NCBI GenBank assembly: GCA_021847125.1
Contig: JAJZUK010000039.1
Location: 1 to 8,045 of the forward strand
Direction: 5' to 3'
Length of the DNA: 8,045 nucleotides
From: Pseudomonadota bacterium
Lineage (GTDB): Bacteria; Pseudomonadota; Gammaproteobacteria; Burkholderiales; SG8-39
Shown here piece after piece: positions 6,179-8,045 of this stretch. The notes under the pieces were generated by a model. That model saw nothing but the letters and a program-made list of their open reading frames with translations. It was not told the origin of the DNA and did no database searches. How positions within the stretch are numbered: the first letter of the stretch is position 1; each line of letters starts with the position of its first letter. A program made the position numbers and the translations under genes.

Positions 6179-7062
6179 GCGCCTCCGCCGCAACCGCCGG
6201 TGCAGCCTCGCGCAAGAGCTTTGCGTTTGCCGCGCTGCTCGCCGGCGCCGCGGCCATCGCATTTGCGCCGATATTCGTGCGCCTCGCGGACACCGGGCCG
6301 AGCGCCAGCGCGTTCTGGCGCGTCGCGCTGGCGCTCCTGCCTTTATGGACTTGGGCCGGCATGTCGGCGCGCGGTGAAGCCGCCCGCCCCCTGCCGTGGA
6401 AACCGCTGGTCATCGCGGGGCTGTGCTTTGCCGGCGACCTCGGCGCCTGGCATGTCTCCATCATGTACACCACGGTCGCCAATTCCACGCTGGAGGCGAA
6501 TTTCGCGCCGATCTTCGTGATGCTCGGCGCCTGGCTGCTGTTCCGAGCGCGCGTGTCGCGCCTGTTCCTGCTCGCTCTGGGCGTGACGCTGGGCGGCGCG
6601 ACGCTGCTCATCGGCCCCAACTTCGCGCTCGGCGGCCGCGCGCTCGCCGGCGATGCGCTCGGCGTGCTGACTGCGGTGTTTTATGCGGGCTACATGCTCG
6701 CGATCAAATCGGCCAGCGCGCGCACCACGACTGCCAGGCTCATGGCCGTCACCACGACAGTAGCGGCGCTCGCGCTGCTGCCTTACGCTCTCGCCACCGC
6801 CGACGTGTTCCTGCCGCAATCGGCGAGCGGCTGGCTGGTTCTGGTCGGCCTCGCGCTGGTTCCGCAAATCGCCGGCCAGAGCCTGATCGCCTACGGCTTC
6901 GCGCACCTGCCGGCGTCGTTCTCCTCGGTGAGCCTGCTGCTGCAGCCGGTACTGGCCACCGTCTACGCCTGGGCGCTGCTGGGCGAAACGGTCGGGCCGG
7001 TGCAGCTGCTGGGGGGATTGGTGGTGCTCGCCGGCATCTACCTCGCCCGGCGCGGCAGCTGA
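6175..7062 (+). CDS. EamA/DMT-superfamily transporter
   Basis: The 295-residue product is an integral inner-membrane protein of the drug/metabolite transporter superfamily. Ten hydrophobic segments are visible, at about 16-38, 45-63, 77-98, 108-122, 129-147, 157-178, 188-208, 222-247, 250-272 and 275-294. They form two five-helix EamA repeats, the usual length and layout. Family-typical pieces include the opening FAFAALLAGAAAIAFAPIFVR, ANSTLEANFAPIFVML in the first repeat, and the final SSVSLLLQPVLATVYAWALLGE followed by a closing helix. The start at 6175 overlaps the trhO stop as ATGA; no Shine-Dalgarno is evident, so translation is probably coupled to trhO. The in-frame extension upstream to 6079 lies entirely inside trhO and is Arg-rich, so I reject it. 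Related proteins export amino acids or other metabolites, but the substrate cannot be predicted. Converges on purM. Confidence 0.92.
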   Translation: MSASAATAGAASRKSFAFAALLAGAAAIAFAPIFVRLADTGPSASAFWRVALALLPLWTWAGMSARGEAARPLPWKPLVIAGLCFAGDLGAWHVSIMYTTVANSTLEANFAPIFVMLGAWLLFRARVSRLFLLALGVTLGGATLLIGPNFALGGRALAGDALGVLTAVFYAGYMLAIKSASARTTTARLMAVTTTVAALALLPYALATADVFLPQSASGWLVLVGLALVPQIAGQSLIAYGFAHLPASFSSVSLLLQPVLATVYAWALLGETVGPVQLLGGLVVLAGIYLARRGS

Positions 7063-7136
7063 AGCACAGGAAATAACCGGGGCGATAAACGCCGCTACAT
7101 GAAGAACATCGCGCCGCGGTAGTCGGTGAAGTATCT

Positions 7137-7152
7137 CGGCGCGCTTGCGCCG
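7137..7152. terminator. Hairpin between the EamA-type gene and purM
   Basis: CGGCGC (7137-7142) pairs with GCGCCG (7147-7152) around a 4-nt loop, two bases beyond the purM stop codon (TGA on the minus strand, 7156-7154). A lesser repeat GGCG/CGCC (7081-7084 and 7090-7093) lies near the transporter stop. Neither has a T-run. The position suggests a role at the 3' end of purM mRNA, but intrinsic termination is uncertain. The 91-nt gap holds no gene that I can support. Confidence 0.35.
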
Positions 7153-7153
7153 C

Positions 7154-8045
<892 letters not shown>

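Noticed and set aside
5405..6262. Long open frame on the minus strand, opposite trhO and its junction with the transporter gene.
   Set aside because: It is again aligned with the trhO codons and explained by avoidance of TTA/CTA/TCA. It has no recognisable motifs.
7095..7153. Short minus-strand frame running past the end of purM (ending ...YFTDYRGAMFFM).
   Set aside because: It lies mostly inside purM in another frame, and the roughly 20 residues beyond have no recognised family and no ribosome site of their own.

Overview
This is a GC-rich window (roughly two-thirds G+C by eye), densely packed with protein genes. It looks like the chromosome of a betaproteobacterium or close relative. The reasons are the high GC, the DnaE N-terminus (MTPAFVHLRLHTEF), the style of the PurM and TrhO sequences, and an NrfD-type quinone-interacting membrane subunit next to a small c5-like cytochrome, as in respiratory and sulfur-oxidising members of that class. 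The taxonomic call is inference from protein style, not a database match.

Left part (1-1415, + strand): the 3' part of an NrfD/PsrC-family integral membrane protein, open at the window edge, followed after 112 nt by a small secreted class I cytochrome c. A long GC-rich hairpin with a short T-rich tail lies between them. The pair looks like the end of a respiratory gene cluster whose catalytic subunits would lie upstream, outside the window.

Middle (1416-5452): a small acylphosphatase gene (+) converges on dnaE (-), the replicative DNA polymerase III alpha subunit, with only 9 nt between the stop codons. DnaE is complete, with the palm aspartates and the clamp-binding peptide intact. It is transcribed divergently from trhO across a 117-nt intergenic region that holds a perfect TATAAT hexamer and three short perfect palindromes.

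Right part (5453-8045): trhO (tRNA U34 hydroxylase, rhodanese family; a short form without the C-terminal Cys-rich tail) overlaps by ATGA an EamA/DMT-type transporter gene (+). The pair converges on purM (-), which runs off the right edge lacking about its first 50 codons.

Nearly everything here is housekeeping or ordinary accessory metabolism. I do not see a phage, transposon, CRISPR array, RNA gene, toxin-antitoxin or defence system, and I found no convincing undescribed system. The observations worth a second look are modest: the truncated TrhO coupled to a transporter, the hairpin between the NrfD gene and the cytochrome, and the palindrome-rich divergent promoter region. Three long antisense open frames opposite dnaE, trhO and eamA are explained by codon usage.
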